Part shown: positions 17,917 through 19,042 of the stretch, in pieces | Position numbering within the stretch: position 1 is the first letter of the stretch | Layout: every line of letters starts with the position of its first letter | Source of the DNA: UBA5862 sp002408105 | GTDB taxonomy: Bacteria > Pseudomonadota > Gammaproteobacteria > Pseudomonadales > UBA5862 | Assembly (NCBI GenBank): GCA_034189125.1 | Contig: JAXHVB010000046.1 | Span: 1-19,042 of the forward strand | Length of the DNA: 19,042 bases | Direction of reading: 5' to 3' | Position numbers and translations under genes: made by a program | Notes under the pieces: model-generated | Seen by the model: the letters and a program-made list of their open reading frames with translations, nothing else | What the model was told of the DNA's origin: nothing | Database searches by the model: none

Positions 17917-18545
17917 CGCTCCTCACCTTGGGCTGGGTTCTGGGCCGCCAGCGCACGGCGCACGGGGGCGAAGCTTCGCCGGTGGATGGGTGTCGGCCCC
18001 AACTGCGCCAGCGCGGTCAGGTGCGCGCGGGTGCCATAACCCTTGTGCCTGGCCAGTCCGTACCCTGGAAACACTCGATCGAGGACCAGCATCTCCTGGT
18101 CTCGTGCGACCTTGGCCAAGATTGACGCGGCCATGATGGCCGGCACCTTGGTGTCGCCCTGCACCACCGCTTCGGCGCGACAGGGAAGCCCGGCCGGAAC
18201 GCGGTTGCCATCAACAAATGCACAGTCCGGCGACGGCTGCAGCGCATTCACGGCAGCGGCCAAGGCGCGCATTCTGGCTTGCAGTATGTTGATGCGGTCG
18301 ATTTCCTCAACCGCCACGGAAACCACCGCAAAGCCGAGGGCCTGGCGGCGAATCCGTACCGCCAGCGCCTCGCGGGCACTTGCCGAGAGCTTCTTTGAGT
18401 CGTTCAGCCCAGCAATGGGGTTGTCCGGGTCCAGGACGACCGCAGCCGCGTACAGACCGCCGCAAAGCGGTCCTGCGCCTGCCTCATCGACGCCTGCACC
18501 AAGGGGCCCACCCGGACCCTTGAAGGGGACATCCGGCTCAGTCAT
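17913..18545 (-). CDS. rnhB: Ribonuclease HII with altered GRG motif
   Basis: This 210-residue enzyme would cut RNA in RNA–DNA hybrids and start removal of single ribonucleotides from DNA. The four acidic catalytic residues are present: D20 and E21 in GVDEAG, D112 in AFVDGN, and D131 in QGDTKVP, followed by AASILAKVARD and HKGYGTRAH. The odd feature is GAG at residues 23-25 where almost all RNases HII have GRG, a motif that senses the 2'-OH of the ribonucleotide at the cleavage junction. The codon is GCA at 18476-18474. The ATG at 18545 overlaps the stop of the upstream gene (ATGACTGA). A start at 18596 would lie inside that gene. Confidence 0.94.
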
Positions 18546-19032
18546 CGGCACTCGGTTCGCCGCCAAGCAATCCCACTTTGCGCATGCGACGCTCAATGGA
18601 TTCGGTCGTTTGCAAGCCGATCATCGGATACACCTGGGACCGATCCGGAGACACCAGGTAGGTTGCCGGCAGGCCCTTGGGCGGTGGATAGCCGAGCCAG
18701 GCCTGCGGGTCCTCTCGCCAGACCGGATAGCGGATGCCAAGCGCCTGCGCCTGATCCGCCAGGGCCGCCGGCGGGTCGGCATCGAAATTGATCCCGACAA
18801 CCTGCAGTCGAGCACTGTGGCGCTCCGCGATGGCATTGAGCTCCGGAACCTCCACGCGACAGGGCTCGCACCACAGGGCCCAGTAATTGATCAGCAACCA
18901 GCGCTCGTCGAGCGCGCCCAGATCCACCGCCGATCCATCCAATGCGTGAAACCGTGGACGGTCGCACGCCACGAGCGCTACAGCCACGAAGCAAACCGCG
19001 GCGACCACAACTATTCTTCTTGAGATATCCAA
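18538..19032 (-). CDS. TlpA-like thioredoxin-fold lipoprotein (5' end uncertain)
   Basis: This 164-residue protein is predicted to be exported and lipid-anchored. A basic start (SRR) and hydrophobic stretch end in the lipobox LVAC with Cys23. A thioredoxin fold follows with the redox motif WCEPC (C55, C58) in NYWALWCEPCRVEVPEL and a cis-proline in KGLPATYLV. Such proteins reduce or oxidise periplasmic disulfides, for example in cytochrome c maturation or protection of periplasmic thiols; the partner here is unknown. The first codon used is a TTG with no clear Shine-Dalgarno sequence, and the frame stays open to the window edge at 19042, so the true start may lie outside. It overlaps rnhB by eight bases. 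In E. coli and Pseudomonas lpxB occupies this position. Confidence 0.85.
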   Translation of the reverse strand: MDISRRIVVVAAVCFVAVALVACDRPRFHALDGSAVDLGALDERWLLINYWALWCEPCRVEVPELNAIAERHSARLQVVGINFDADPPAALADQAQALGIRYPVWREDPQAWLGYPPPKGLPATYLVSPDRSQVYPMIGLQTTESIERRMRKVGLLGGEPSADD

Positions 19033-19042
19033 GGACTTCGCA

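Overview
This window is an ordinary, densely packed piece of a gammaproteobacterial chromosome with high GC content and housekeeping content throughout. No mobile elements, tRNA or rRNA genes, or CRISPR arrays were seen. The gene order mutS – fdxA – rpoS – nlpD – pcm – surE – truD – ispF – ispD – ftsB – eno – kdsA – pyrG – tilS – accA – dnaE – rnhB combines two syntenic blocks known from Pseudomonas and its relatives. The sequence does not identify the genus. It is unlikely to be an enteric bacterium, because kdsA lies between pyrG and eno and encodes a metal-type enzyme, a DUF368 gene sits between pcm and nlpD, and a TlpA-like gene rather than lpxB precedes rnhB.

Layout: Bases 1-81 are the last codons of mutS (+ strand). 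A 259-bp gap follows with an extended -10 promoter for fdxA (+, 341-670), a 7Fe ferredoxin. From about 751 to the right edge everything is on the minus strand. In transcription order from the right edge it reads: TlpA-like lipoprotein, rnhB, dnaE, accA, tilS, pyrG, kdsA, eno, ftsB, ispD, ispF, truD, surE, pcm, DUF368, nlpD, rpoS. Most neighbours overlap by 1-8 bases or are separated by fewer than 75 bases, so this looks like a chain of translationally coupled operons. One internal promoter candidate lies in front of pyrG, with its TG element inside the tilS stop codon.

The most interesting non-coding element is between fdxA and rpoS. On the minus strand, about 751-880 carries five GGA motifs, four of them in hairpin loops, and ends in a strong GC-rich hairpin. 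This is the architecture of a CsrA/RsmA-sequestering small RNA, and it sits exactly where Pseudomonas encodes rsmZ. A GacA-box-like palindrome lies immediately upstream (885-902).

Functionally the run combines replication and DNA maintenance (dnaE, rnhB, mutS), fatty acid, isoprenoid and Kdo precursor synthesis (accA, ispD, ispF, kdsA), CTP synthesis and glycolysis (pyrG, eno), tRNA modification (tilS, truD), cell division and envelope upkeep (ftsB, nlpD, DUF368), and stationary-phase survival and repair (surE, pcm, rpoS). Points worth a second look are the rsmZ-like RNA, an Ala in place of the Arg of the GRG motif in RNase HII, the metal-dependent type of KdsA, the DUF368 undecaprenyl-phosphate translocase next to nlpD, and the promoter and leader hairpin of pyrG.
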